The notes beneath the pieces were generated by a model. That model did not search any database, was not told the DNA's origin, and worked only from the letters and a program-made list of their open reading frames with translations. From Armatimonadota bacterium (lineage in GTDB: Bacteria > Armatimonadota > UBA5829 > DTLH01): a DNA stretch of 64,000 bases. The position numbers and the translations under genes were made by a program. Where the stretch lies: the NCBI GenBank assembly GCA_029551395.1, contig JAKPFN010000106.1:1-64000 (forward strand), written 5' to 3'. Positions 35,103-43,325 of this stretch are shown piece by piece (position 1 is the stretch's first letter; every line of letters begins with the position of its first letter).

Positions 35103-35286
35103 GATGCTGAATCAAGTTCGGCATGACGAAAAAACGTCATTCTCCATCTCTCGTGAGGGATTTGCAATCCCTCACGGCCAAGCAAGCGAGGAATCTGTGA
35201 TTCCGGTTTATGATTTGAAGCATTAATGACCGGGATTGCAAATCCCTCAGCTATCCTTCCGGGCTAAATTGCAAATTTAGCCCGAG
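35103..35286. repeat. Composite palindromic repeat, copy 3 (reverse orientation)
   Basis: In the ispG-rseP gap (491 bp, no gene). Units are ATGCTGAA-TCAAG-TTCGGCAT (35104-35124), CGTGAGGGAT-TTGCA-ATCCCTCACG (35152-35176), GGAAT-CTGTG-ATTCC (35190-35204), GGGAT-TGCAA-ATCCC (35232-35246) and GGGCTAAAT-TGCAA-ATTTAGCCC (35261-35283). The stem CGTGAGGGAT differs from other copies (CGGGAGGGAT) but is fully complementary within itself. Confidence 0.85.
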
Positions 35287-35321
35287 TGTAGAAACAAGTT
35301 CAGCATGACGTACATTAACGG

Positions 35322-35349
35322 ATCGCCTGGGATATGTATCCCAGGCGAT
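35322..35349. terminator. Possible terminator after rseP
   Basis: ATCGCCTGGGAT and ATCCCAGGCGAT form a 12-bp perfect stem with a 4-nt loop, 73 bp after the rseP stop on the - strand. No run of U follows, so factor-independent termination is uncertain. Confidence 0.45.
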
Positions 35350-35421
35350 AGTTTGACGGATATTCATCCGCTTAAAATAATCTCCCTCAGGATGGAGTGA
35401 TTTGCAGGCCTTCCTACAATC

Positions 35422-36516
35422 TTACTTCGCTCCAGGCAGATTGCCAGTGGCTATTCTTGCAATATCGAAGTAAACAAGGAACACAGCGAGCATTATCAAC
35501 GCTGCCATTCCTGCCAACTGGATTTTATACCATAGTTCAGGCTGTAGTCTCTTGCCTCTTATCTTCTCTATTGTCAGATACAGAAGGTGTCCTCCGTCAA
35601 GAACCGGTATCGGAAGCAGGTTCATGATGCCCAGCGTGAGCGACAACAGCGCAAGCACGAAGAAGATCAACCTCGGCCCTTGCTGGACAGCTCCATGCGT
35701 CACATATCCGATCATCACGATTCCACCGACTTCGTTCTTCACTCGCTTGCTGAAGATCGTGGTTATGGTATCGTGACCGAACCTGTATGCCTCGATAGTC
35801 CCAACTGGAATAGACTGAGTGAATGACGGTTTTATATGTTTATAACTCAATCCAACGCCAAGACGAGCAACTTGAGCATTTTTATCTATCTTTGGAGTGA
35901 CATGCAGCCTCAGTTTTTCACCCTTTCGGTCAACAAGCAGAGTCATCTCCTTGTCTGCGTTTCGGGATGTAACTGTTCTAAGTAGCCATCCATCTCCAGA
36001 GCCTTTCAGAAGCTCGCGGGCAATGTAGCCATTATCGAGTCTCTTGCCATCCAGAGCAAGAATTACGTCGCCTTTTTTTATTCCGGCCTGTGCAGCAGGT
36101 GAACCTTTGACAACCTCTGCAACATTAGTTGTATTTACATATGTTCCCCAGACCATTCCTATGCCTATCAGAACAATGTAACCAAGAAACAGACTCATAA
36201 ATGGCCCAGCGAAGATTACCAGCGCCCTCTGCCAGATTGGCTTCGAGTTGAATCCGCCTTCTTCTGCTTCTTCTCCTGGCTCCATTCCAGCTATACGGAC
36301 GAATCCCCCAAGAGGTATCCAACGGATGCTGAACTGCGTCTCTCCCCTTTTGAACAGACGCGCAAGCACCGGCCCAAAACCAAATGCAAACTCATGAACT
36401 CGCATCCGCGTGAGCTTGGCTACTGTGTAGTGCCCAAACTCATGAACCACTACCAACACTCCCAGCAACAGCGCGAACACGATTATGCTCTTCAAAACAC
36501 TAAAGATTTGATCCAA
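35422..36516 (-). CDS. rseP: RIP metalloprotease RseP / site-2 protease
   Basis: Membrane zinc protease that cuts within the membrane. The zinc motif VVVHEFGHYTVAKL is in the first helix, and the third zinc ligand is in NLLPIPVLDGGHLL near residue 305. Between them lie a PDZ domain (KGSPAAQAGIKKGDVILALDG) and three further membrane helices. Length 364 aa suits the single-PDZ form. It overlaps dxr by 17 bp. Confidence 0.95.
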   Translation of the reverse strand: MDQIFSVLKSIIVFALLLGVLVVVHEFGHYTVAKLTRMRVHEFAFGFGPVLARLFKRGETQFSIRWIPLGGFVRIAGMEPGEEAEEGGFNSKPIWQRALVIFAGPFMSLFLGYIVLIGIGMVWGTYVNTTNVAEVVKGSPAAQAGIKKGDVILALDGKRLDNGYIARELLKGSGDGWLLRTVTSRNADKEMTLLVDRKGEKLRLHVTPKIDKNAQVARLGVGLSYKHIKPSFTQSIPVGTIEAYRFGHDTITTIFSKRVKNEVGGIVMIGYVTHGAVQQGPRLIFFVLALLSLTLGIMNLLPIPVLDGGHLLYLTIEKIRGKRLQPELWYKIQLAGMAALIMLAVFLVYFDIARIATGNLPGAK

Positions 36517-37675
36517 TCCCTATTCCTCCTGTGAGCGCTGAAGTCTGCTCCCTTGCCCATCCATCTGCAGACAATATCTCATCAAGAGATGGATGAGATA
36601 TTGGGTTGTGCATCTCCATCACGCGCTCCACAAGCCTCGCAATTTCGAGAAAACTGATCTTCCTATCCAAGAACAATTGGACAGCAACTTCATCTGCAGC
36701 ATTCATCACCGCAGGCATCGTACCCCCGATACGTGCAGCTTCATGCGCCAGTTTAAGCGCCGGAAATCTCTTAGTGTCCGGCGCAGAAAACTCCAACGAA
36801 CCCACCTGAAGTATATCTACCCTTGGAAGGCCCGAATCATACCTGAGCGGATACAGCAGAGCATATTGTATCGGCAGCCTCATATCCGGCAGGCCGATTT
36901 GAGCCATAACTGAACCATCCGAGAACATTACCATCGAGTGTACAATGCTCTTTGGATGGATTACTACCTCTATATTTTCAGGTTCAATGTCAAACAGCCA
37001 CCTTGCCTCTATTATCTCCAACCCTTTGTTCATAAGTGTGGCTGAGTCTATTGTTACTTTCCGACCCATTCGCCAGGTTGGATGGCTCAGCGCCTGTTCA
37101 GGCGTCACTTCCCGCATTTCTTCGGTTGTCTTATCTTTAAATGCCCCACCGGACGCGGTCAGATATATCTTTTCTACGGATTTTACATCTTCTCCGTTCA
37201 AGCATTGGAAAATCGCCGAGTGTTCGCTGTCTATTGGTACTATCTTCACTCCGTGCTGTGCAGCCTTCTGAGTGACTATCTCTCCTGCACAGACAAGCAC
37301 TTCCTTGCTTGCAAGCGCGATTTCCTTACCTGCGTCGATTGCTGCAAGCGTCGGCATCAGCCCCGGAGTTCCTGCAACCGATACTACAACTCTGTCAGCG
37401 TAATCCGTAGTAGCTGCGGCTATCCATCCCTCATTACCTGCAAGCACTTCGATGCTCGAACCATCCAGCAGGCTGCGAAGCTCCGGTTCCAGTTCTTTTT
37501 TACCGATACACACCAGCTTTGGCCGAAATTTCAACGCCTGCTGTGCCAGCAAGTCAACGTTAGAGTGAGCAGCCAGAGCAACTACCTCTATCATCTCCGG
37601 CAGCCGTTCAGCCACATCGAGCACTTGAGTGCCTATCGAACCAGTCGAACCAAGTATGGAAATCTGCTTAGTCAT
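36500..37675 (-). CDS. dxr: 1-deoxy-D-xylulose 5-phosphate reductoisomerase
   Basis: Second step of the MEP isoprenoid pathway. NADPH is bound at ILGSTGSIGTQ; the metal and substrate residues are in PIDSEHSAIFQ and LTASGGAF; ALSHPTWRMG and SATLMNKGLEIIEA follow. Length 391 aa is typical. It lies between uppS and rseP; cdsA, which usually sits between uppS and dxr, is missing. Confidence 0.96.
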   Translation of the reverse strand: MTKQISILGSTGSIGTQVLDVAERLPEMIEVVALAAHSNVDLLAQQALKFRPKLVCIGKKELEPELRSLLDGSSIEVLAGNEGWIAAATTDYADRVVVSVAGTPGLMPTLAAIDAGKEIALASKEVLVCAGEIVTQKAAQHGVKIVPIDSEHSAIFQCLNGEDVKSVEKIYLTASGGAFKDKTTEEMREVTPEQALSHPTWRMGRKVTIDSATLMNKGLEIIEARWLFDIEPENIEVVIHPKSIVHSMVMFSDGSVMAQIGLPDMRLPIQYALLYPLRYDSGLPRVDILQVGSLEFSAPDTKRFPALKLAHEAARIGGTMPAVMNAADEVAVQLFLDRKISFLEIARLVERVMEMHNPISHPSLDEILSADGWAREQTSALTGGIGIGSNL

Positions 37676-37684
37676 TTATTTCCG

Positions 37685-38422
37685 TTAACTCTTTTCTTCT
37701 ACTACCGCCCCGAATTTTCTTGTCCTGCCCTGGTAATCAATGATAGCTTCTATCAAATCTTCTTTAGTGAACTCCGGCCAGAGCTTCTTTGTGACATAAA
37801 TCTCGCTGTAAGCTATCTCCCATAGCAGAAAGTTGCTGATGCGCATCTCATTGGCTGTGCGTATCAACAGGTCCGGGTCAGGCAGCTCAGGCGAGTAAAG
37901 ATACTGAGAGAAAAGATGCTCATCTATATCCTCAGGCTTAAAATCACCTGCAGCAACACGTCTGGCTATCTTCCGCGCCGCATCTACTATCTCTCGGCGG
38001 CCTCCATAATTGATCGCCAGGTTCAGTATCATCTTTGTGTTGCCCTTGGTGGCCTCTATGTCCTGCAGAAGTTCTTCCCTTGTAGCATCAGGCAGTTCCT
38101 CGATGCGCCCGCTGACCATCAACCGGACTCCAAGCTCCTGCATGTCAGCGATCTCCGCTCGCGCAGCCTGGACGATGAGCTTCATAAGCGCATCTACTTC
38201 TTCCTTCGGCCTTGTCCAGTTCTCGGTCGAAAAAGTATACGTAGTCAACACTTCTACGCCCAGGTTGCTTGCATCTTCGACGATCCTCCGGAGCGTTTTA
38301 TAGCCCTGGATATGACCTTCTATCCTGTTAAGCCCCTGGCGCGTAGCCCACCTGCCGTTTCCGTCCATTATAACTGCCACATGCTTTGGCACGCGCGTTG
38401 GATCTATCTCTTTTTCGATCAA
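37685..38422 (-). CDS. uppS: Undecaprenyl diphosphate synthase
   Basis: cis-prenyltransferase that makes the C55 lipid carrier for peptidoglycan and glycan export. The catalytic VAVIMDGNGRWATRQG, TYTFSTENW, and the basic NLAINYGGRREI and PDLLIRTANEMRISNFLLW motifs are intact. Length 245 aa. It is 9 bp from dxr, and feeds the LCP, GT4 and GT2 enzymes encoded elsewhere here. Confidence 0.96.
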   Translation of the reverse strand: MIEKEIDPTRVPKHVAVIMDGNGRWATRQGLNRIEGHIQGYKTLRRIVEDASNLGVEVLTTYTFSTENWTRPKEEVDALMKLIVQAARAEIADMQELGVRLMVSGRIEELPDATREELLQDIEATKGNTKMILNLAINYGGRREIVDAARKIARRVAAGDFKPEDIDEHLFSQYLYSPELPDPDLLIRTANEMRISNFLLWEIAYSEIYVTKKLWPEFTKEDLIEAIIDYQGRTRKFGAVVEEKS

Positions 38423-38441
38423 ATTCTATCCTCATAAAAGC

Positions 38442-38523
38442 GATTAGCCGTCAGCAAACAGCTACAGCTATCATCCAGTATAACTACGGAAAATAGCCGA
38501 TAACTGGCAGCTAACGGCTGATC
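38442..38523. repeat. Imperfect inverted repeat between frr and uppS
   Basis: GATTAGCCGTCAGC (38442-38455) and GCTAACGGCTGATC (38510-38523) pair at 12 of 14 positions around a 54-nt spacer. It may be a weak hairpin in the transcript or a repeat relic. Confidence 0.4.
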
Positions 38524-38541
38524 TGTGACTATCTATATTGC

Positions 38542-39099
38542 TTAAACTTCCATCAACTCGGCTTCTTTAGCCTGTGCCAGCTTGTCCATCTGTTCTATAT
38601 ACTTATCGGTCAGTTTCTGCACCTGTTCCTGAGCGCGTTTGCTCTCGTCTTCGCCTATCTCGTGCTTTTTCTCCAGGTCTTTGAGATGCTCATTTGCGTC
38701 GCGTCGCACATTCCTCACAGCGACCTTATGCTCCTCAACCTTCTTGTGGAGCACTTTGATAAGGTCCTTACGGCGTTCTTCTGTCAGATACGGAACCTGA
38801 AGCCGGATCACATTCCCGTCACTCATCGGTGTCATGCCGACATCCGAGTTCATGATCGCCTTTTCGATGGCATTAATCGCACCTTTGTCCCATGGAGTTA
38901 CCACAAGCAGCCTTGGCTCTGGAGCCGAGATGCCTGCAAGCTGGTTGATGGGTGTTTTCGTGCCATAATAATCAACCTGAATGCCTTCCAAGATGACAGG
39001 GTTTGCACGTCCGGTGCGTATAGTGGAAAAGTCGTGTTGTGCAGCTTCCACTGCCTTGGACATTCGATATTCTGTGTCCTTTAATATCTCAGGTATCAC
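38542..39099 (-). CDS. frr: Ribosome recycling factor
   Basis: It splits the post-termination ribosome together with EF-G. The family signature [14 protein letters not shown] and the C-terminal [26 protein letters not shown] are clear. Start is GTG 39099, overlapping the pyrH stop as GTGA; a frame extension to 39141 runs into pyrH. About 185 aa is normal. Confidence 0.96.
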   Translation of the reverse strand: MIPEILKDTEYRMSKAVEAAQHDFSTIRTGRANPVILEGIQVDYYGTKTPINQLAGISAPEPRLLVVTPWDKGAINAIEKAIMNSDVGMTPMSDGNVIRLQVPYLTEERRKDLIKVLHKKVEEHKVAVRNVRRDANEHLKDLEKKHEIGEDESKRAQEQVQKLTDKYIEQMDKLAQAKEAELMEV

Positions 39100-39824
39100 T
39101 CGTTCTTCCCCCCAACAATCGTTCCTATCGGTTCGCCCCACACCGCGCGTTTGATGTTCCCACGCTTGGTGATATTGAATACGACAATCGGCATGTTATG
39201 GTTCATACAGAGTGTAAATGCCGTTAAGTCCATGATGCCCAGATTTCTATTGATGGCTTCCATATAGTCGAGTTCCTGAAGCATTTGAGCATCAGGATAT
39301 TTCCGTGGGTCTTTATCGTAGACTCCGTTGACATTGGTAGCCTTCAGTACTGCCTGGGCTTTCATTTCAAGCGCTCTGAGCGCTGCGGCTGAGTCTGTAG
39401 TAAAGTATGGATTTCCTGTTCCGGCTGCGAAGATGACTATTCGTCCTTTTTCCAGATGTCTGAGCGCTCTTCTTCTGATGAAAGGTTCAGCCACTTCAGC
39501 CATAGTGATTGCAGCCTGTACTCTGGTTTCTGCGTCGAGCTTTTCCAGAGCGTCTTGAAGCGCCAATGCGTTGATAACTGTGGCAAGCATGCCCATGTAA
39601 TCGGCGCTTGCGCGGTCCATCCCTGCTGTCTCTGCCGCTTTTCCGCGTATTATGTTCCCACCGCCAACAACGATGGCTATATCAACTCCGCCGTCGGAAA
39701 CCTCTTTGACATCGGATGCTATTCTTGCAACCGTATCATAGCAAATGCCAAAGCTATCATCACCGGCGAATACCTGTCCCGAGAGCTTGAGCAGCACCCG
39801 GGTCCAGCGGGGTTTATTTTCCAT
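39096..39824 (-). CDS. pyrH: UMP kinase
   Basis: Amino-acid-kinase-fold enzyme making UDP. Motifs are [22 protein letters not shown], the [19 protein letters not shown] helix and [18 protein letters not shown]. Length 242 aa. It follows tsf after a 219-bp gap with one hairpin (39901-39934) and is translationally coupled to frr. Confidence 0.96.
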   Translation of the reverse strand: MENKPRWTRVLLKLSGQVFAGDDSFGICYDTVARIASDVKEVSDGGVDIAIVVGGGNIIRGKAAETAGMDRASADYMGMLATVINALALQDALEKLDAETRVQAAITMAEVAEPFIRRRALRHLEKGRIVIFAAGTGNPYFTTDSAAALRALEMKAQAVLKATNVNGVYDKDPRKYPDAQMLQELDYMEAINRNLGIMDLTAFTLCMNHNMPIVVFNITKRGNIKRAVWGEPIGTIVGGKNE

Positions 39825-39900
39825 TTTGTATATTCAGGTCGGAGAGTTGAGCAATCCAGAGTGCTTCCCGGCCTGTGCCCGTTTTTTATGTGATAACAGC

Positions 39901-39934
39901 CAACTTGAGATGGTCAGTCTGCCACCTCAAGTTG
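39901..39934. promoter_or_regulatory. Hairpin between tsf and pyrH
   Basis: CAACTTGAGATGG and CCACCTCAAGTTG pair over 13 bp with one mismatch around an 8-nt loop. No U run follows directly on the - strand, so it is more likely an mRNA processing or attenuation structure than a terminator. Confidence 0.45.
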
Positions 39935-40043
39935 ACATAAGACCTTCAGCGCGGGATACATCGGTCAGTCAGCCTGTGGTAATGCAGTGCAGGCGCGTTT
40001 TAGCCGGCACCCAACTTCCAACCTCTGACCTCCGACCTTTAGA

Positions 40044-40643
40044 TTAGCCTGATTCTCCCACGCGGTACCTTACAAACCGCTGAATAACGATCTTCTCGCC
40101 AAGTCTTCCCATAACGTCATTTATAAGATCGCCGATTTTGATGTCTGAGTCGCGAATGAACGGCTGGTCCATAAGTACTATGTCCTCAAAGAACCGCTCC
40201 ATGCGTCCGGTTACGATATTATCGATAGCTTTCTCAGGTTTACCTTCTTTGATTGCCCACTGGCGATGGACTTCGCGTTCTTTGGCTATCTCGTCTTCCG
40301 GCACATCTTCTCTGTGGAGATACTTAGGGTTTCCCCAAGCTATCTGCATGGCTATGTCTCTGGCGAGTGCTTGGAACTCATCTGTCTTGGCAACGAAGTC
40401 GGTCTCGCATCCAAGCTCTACAAGCACGCCGATCTTTCCGCCAGTGTGGATGTAAGCGCCGATAGTGCCTTCATTGGCTGCCTTGGTCTCGCGCTTGGCA
40501 GCAACTGCGATTCCCTTCTGCCTGAGAAGGTTCGCTGCCTTCTCGAAATCCCCGCCGGTTTCCTCGAGCGCCTTCTTGCAGTCCATCATTCCGGCGCCGG
40601 TCTTCTCTCTTAGTTCCTTGACCATATTGGCCGTTATTGCCAC
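40044..40643 (-). CDS. tsf: Elongation factor Ts (short form)
   Basis: Nucleotide exchange factor for EF-Tu. The N-terminal VKELREKTGAGMMDCKKALEETGGDFEKA and VLVELGCETDFVAK are diagnostic. Start is GTG 40643 with GGAGG 6 nt upstream; it gives about 199 residues. This is the short form found in several Gram-positive and thermophilic groups, lacking part of the second core subdomain. Confidence 0.95.
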   Translation of the reverse strand: MAITANMVKELREKTGAGMMDCKKALEETGGDFEKAANLLRQKGIAVAAKRETKAANEGTIGAYIHTGGKIGVLVELGCETDFVAKTDEFQALARDIAMQIAWGNPKYLHREDVPEDEIAKEREVHRQWAIKEGKPEKAIDNIVTGRMERFFEDIVLMDQPFIRDSDIKIGDLINDVMGRLGEKIVIQRFVRYRVGESG

Positions 40644-40806
40644 TTGTTGCCTCCAAAACGTTACAGAGTTGCGGGACGTGAGCACATATGCCCAGTCCCG
40701 TTCTATACTTAGGGCTGGTGCGGCAGCACTCGGCCCCCAATGTTTTTAGCCGACGCTTTACGCCGAATCTTTGGTATCCAGTGCAAAACGCCTTTGCTAC
40801 ATACAT

Positions 40807-40837
40807 GTTTGCGCAGGACAATCTGCCCTGCGCAAAC
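40807..40837. promoter_or_regulatory. Hairpin between rpsB and tsf
   Basis: An 11-bp perfect stem (GTTTGCGCAGG / CCTGCGCAAAC) with a 9-nt loop lies 33 bp after the rpsB stop on the - strand. No U run follows, so it may stabilise or partially terminate the transcript. Confidence 0.45.
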
Positions 40838-40869
40838 CGATCTTTTTTCTTATCCTGATGGTTCAGATA

Positions 40870-41706
40870 TTATTCTTCGTCTGCCACTGGAGCATCTTCG
40901 AAGAACACTTCTAAATCATCCCCAGATTCTTCCATTACTTCAACCTTGACTTCGTCGGTTTCTTCCTCTGCCGACTCTTCGGCTGCTGCAGGTGTTTCCT
41001 CTTCAGCCTCTTCGCCTTCGGTCACTACCTGTCGGACTTCGATGATAGCATCTGCGATCTTGTTGGAGATCAGCTTTATTGCGCGGATGGCATCATCGTT
41101 GCCCGGAATTACGTAATCCACTTCGTCGGGGTCGCAGTTGGTATCGACTATCGCCACGACTGGGACATTAAGCTTGCGGGCTTCTGCCAGTGCGATTCTT
41201 TCTTTCTTCAGGTCAACGATAAAGACGGCTCCTGGGAGCTTAGGCATATCCTTGATACCGCCGAGGAATCTTTCCAGCCTGTCGGTTTCTTCTTTAAGGA
41301 TTGCGGCTTCTTTTTTGGTAAGCTGCTCGAAGATGCCTTCAGATTCCATCTTCTTAAGCTCGTTAAGCCTGGAAATTCTTGTCTGGATAGTTTTCCAGTT
41401 GGTGAGCATTCCACCGAGCCAGCGCTGGTTGACGTAGTACATTCCGCAGCGTTTTGCTGCTTCTTCCACGGCTTCCTGGGCCTGTTTTTTTGTTCCTACG
41501 AAGAGGACAACCTCTCCCTGGGATGCTACTTCCTGGATGAACTGCCGGGCCTCTTCGAAAAGCTTGAGGGTCTGATGCAGGTCGATGATATAGATTCCGT
41601 TGCGGCCTCCGTAGATGTACCTTTTCATCTTAGGGTTCCATCTGCGGGTCTGATGGCCGAAGTGTACTCCTGCTTCCAGCAGTTCTTTCATTGTAATTGA
41701 TGCCAA
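40870..41706 (-). CDS. rpsB: 30S ribosomal protein S2
   Basis: [24 protein letters not shown] and [37 protein letters not shown] are S2 signatures. The start is TTG 41706, giving the expected [18 protein letters not shown] lies 11 nt upstream. A tail of about 55 residues, very rich in Glu and Asp, extends beyond the usual end (278 aa in all). It heads the rpsB-tsf-pyrH-frr cluster and has a structured leader. Confidence 0.96.
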   Translation of the reverse strand: MASITMKELLEAGVHFGHQTRRWNPKMKRYIYGGRNGIYIIDLHQTLKLFEEARQFIQEVASQGEVVLFVGTKKQAQEAVEEAAKRCGMYYVNQRWLGGMLTNWKTIQTRISRLNELKKMESEGIFEQLTKKEAAILKEETDRLERFLGGIKDMPKLPGAVFIVDLKKERIALAEARKLNVPVVAIVDTNCDPDEVDYVIPGNDDAIRAIKLISNKIADAIIEVRQVVTEGEEAEEETPAAAEESAEEETDEVKVEVMEESGDDLEVFFEDAPVADEE

Positions 41707-41740
41707 GTTCTAAATATCCTCCTTTGGTTGTTTTCCTCCC

Positions 41741-41806
41741 GCTCCATCATCCCGGAGCCGACCTCGTATCGCCGAGGCACCTCGGCACCCGATCAGGATG
41801 CGGTGC
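41741..41806 (-). promoter_or_regulatory. Structured rpsB leader, candidate S2 autoregulatory RNA
   Basis: The 5' leader has GCTCC/GGAGC (41741-41758) and GCACC/GGTGC (41785-41806) stems. Between them are two mutually exclusive pairings of one strand: CCTCG (41762-41766) with CGAGG (41773-41777), or CCGAGG (41772-41777) with CCTCGG (41780-41785). This is a possible switch. It does not match any leader I can recall with certainty. Confidence 0.45.
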
Positions 41807-41823
41807 GTGATGCAAACCTTATA

Positions 41824-41852
41824 AGTTTACCATGTATGAGGGCTAATTTCAA
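41824..41852 (-). promoter_or_regulatory. Promoter of the rpsB-tsf operon
   Basis: On the - strand TTGAAA (TTTCAA at 41847-41852), a 17-bp spacer and TAAACT (AGTTTA at 41824-41829) lie about 120 bp before rpsB, leaving a long leader. Confidence 0.65.
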
Positions 41853-41936
41853 TATATTGAAAAACAATGAATGCTAAAGCACACGTTCGGGCAGATTTGT
41901 AATACGTGTCGGGAAGGCAAAAGAGGGATCTACATT

Positions 41937-42077
41937 ACACTCGGGCTGAATTTGCAATTTAGCCCGGAATAGTGGATAAGGGATTTGCAATCCCGATTGT
42001 TGATATTTAAGATAATCATCTGGGATCACAAATCCCTCAGCTGCTTATTCGGGAGAAATTGCAAATTTCTCCCGAAA
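41937..42077. repeat. Composite palindromic repeat, copy 4
   Basis: A full copy lies between rpsB and the SIS gene, in a gap of 444 bp that holds no gene. Units are GGGCTGAAT-TTGCA-ATTTAGCCC (41943-41965, one G-U pair), GGGAT-TTGCA-ATCCC (41980-41994), GGGAT-CACAA-ATCCC (42022-42036) and CGGGAGAAAT-TGCAA-ATTTCTCCCG (42050-42074). The third and fourth stems differ from copy 2 with paired changes. A decayed relative lies at 41881-41915. Confidence 0.88.
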
Positions 42078-42116
42078 TAGATAGGTCTCATCACTCGTAA
42101 CTCGTCACTCTCCCTT

Positions 42117-42150
42117 CATTCCGCACTCCGCACTCCGCATTCCGCACTTG
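42117..42150. repeat. CCGCACT/CCGCATT heptamer tract (left of SIS gene)
   Basis: CATT-CCGCACT-CCGCACT-CCGCATT-CCGCACT-TG is a heptamer tract abutting the stop of the SIS gene. Its near reverse complement lies at 42921-42953 on the other side of the gene, and a third tract at 43286-43309. Confidence 0.75.
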
Positions 42151-42858
42151 CTACAGTCCTCTAATCCGCCCTTTATATTTCGCCCGCATGCGGTCGTTAT
42201 GTTCGTCGCTGCCGTCGAGGTTGGCGCTGATGAGGATAGGAGGTGTTACGCCCATTTTGGTCAGGTTTTCCACTGCCTGGACAAGTATCGAGTTGATAAT
42301 GAACGTACAGGCGACCGATGAAGTCGCTCCGACCTTCCCAGGAAGCCCTTCTATCTCAACCACGGCGTCTCCCGGCTCGCAGCAGTTGTCAACTACTATG
42401 TCTGCAATCTCAAACAGCCGTTTCCCGCTCGGATGCCTCGCGGTTACAGACTGAGAATGTGCAAGCGAGGTCAGTGCAATTACCTTTGCCCCTCGTTTTT
42501 TGCTTTCCAGTGCCACTTCTATAGGCAGAGCGTTCCGGCCGGAGTTGGATATCACTATCACGATTCCGTTATCAACCTCGTAGTCCTTCAGAAGATACTC
42601 TGCGTAGCCCGAAAGCCGCTCTATCTTGCCGAACGTTTTATCGAAAATGATATCTATAGGTACCATCCCGCCGGCGCGGCCCGATGACTCAAGCGCCGTA
42701 ATAAGCGAATGCCCGCTCCCCAGCAGGTAAAGTATGCCGTTGTTGGCTATATGCTCTGCGATGACCTTTGCTGCAGCCTCGATGGCCTCGCCTTGGGTTT
42801 CTGCTATCTTGTTAAGCACACCAAATGCCTTGTTCTGATATTCCTGATATTTAGGCAA
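42151..42858 (-). CDS. SIS-domain sugar isomerase/phosphosugar-binding protein (UPF0309 type)
   Basis: The protein is a single SIS domain: LLGSGHSLITALESSGRAGG and IVIVISNSGRNALPIEVALESKKRGAKVIALTS are the phosphosugar-binding motifs. Length 235 aa and the family pattern VGATSSVACTFIINSI point to the UPF0309/YckF-like group, whose substrate is not known. There are no sugar-transport genes beside it. It is enclosed by inverted heptamer-repeat tracts and then by composite palindromic repeats, which suggests an inserted cassette. Confidence 0.85.
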   Translation of the reverse strand: MPKYQEYQNKAFGVLNKIAETQGEAIEAAAKVIAEHIANNGILYLLGSGHSLITALESSGRAGGMVPIDIIFDKTFGKIERLSGYAEYLLKDYEVDNGIVIVISNSGRNALPIEVALESKKRGAKVIALTSLAHSQSVTARHPSGKRLFEIADIVVDNCCEPGDAVVEIEGLPGKVGATSSVACTFIINSILVQAVENLTKMGVTPPILISANLDGSDEHNDRMRAKYKGRIRGL

Positions 42859-42920
42859 GCTGATATTCCTCCAGTTAAGCTTCTTTCATCATGGTAACAC
42901 GATGACCAAGGAAGGTCTAC

Positions 42921-42953
42921 CAAGTGCGGAGTGCGGAATGCGGAATGTGGAAT
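42921..42953. repeat. Heptamer tract (right of SIS gene, inverted)
   Basis: CAAGTGCGGAGTGCGGAATGCGG and onward is, read in reverse complement, the same tract as 42117-42150, with one heptamer fewer and a few substitutions. A third copy is at 43286-43309. Confidence 0.72.
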
Positions 42954-42972
42954 AAGGGAGATGCGGAAAATT

Positions 42973-43150
42973 ACTCTCGGGGCTGTCTACTCTCGGGCCT
43001 ACTACTCTCGGGCTAAATTTGCACCTACTCTCGGGCTAAATTTGCACCTACTCTCGGGCTAAATTTGCAATTTAGCCCGGAAAATAGCCGAGGGATTTGC
43101 AATCCCGGTCATTGATACATCAGATGATTATACAGAATCACAGCTCCCTC
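42973..43150. repeat. Composite palindromic repeat, copy 5, with five iterated left arms
   Basis: In the SIS-DUF169 gap (467 bp, no gene). Left arms starting ACTCTCGGG repeat at 42973, 42989, 43004, 43027 and 43050. The third and fourth are identical 23-bp units ending in the middle of the hairpin loop (TTTGCACCT). The fifth continues into the complete GGGCTAAAT-TTGCA-ATTTAGCCC hairpin (to 43080). A GGGAT-TTGCA-ATCCC unit (43092-43106) and a damaged third hairpin follow, and the fourth hairpin is absent. Confidence 0.85.
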
Positions 43151-43185
43151 AGCCTTACTATCTGTCCCCGGACGAGTGGTAATGT

Positions 43186-43239
43186 CGATTAAGACTCATA
43201 ACTAGGCATCGGCGCAAAAACCCGCGCCGCCGCAAATAA
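43186..43239. repeat. Dispersed 54-bp repeat, copy A
   Basis: CGATTAAGACTCATAACT and the GC-rich hairpin that follows recur at 45295-45347 with about 85 percent identity by eye. Both copies carry an arm pair of the GCGTCGGTGC / GCGCCGACGC type around an A5 loop; here it is imperfect. Confidence 0.75.
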
Positions 43240-43325
43240 TTATGCACAATTTTTACTTAACAGTTACTCATACCTCATACCTGAGATTCCGCACTCCGCA
43301 TTCCGCATTTGATAGGCTCCGTATT

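Noticed and set aside
42973-43080. Possible CRISPR array because of regular repeats
   Set aside because: Repeats are half-palindromes of unequal length (15-31 bp) with no unique spacers, and no cas genes are near.
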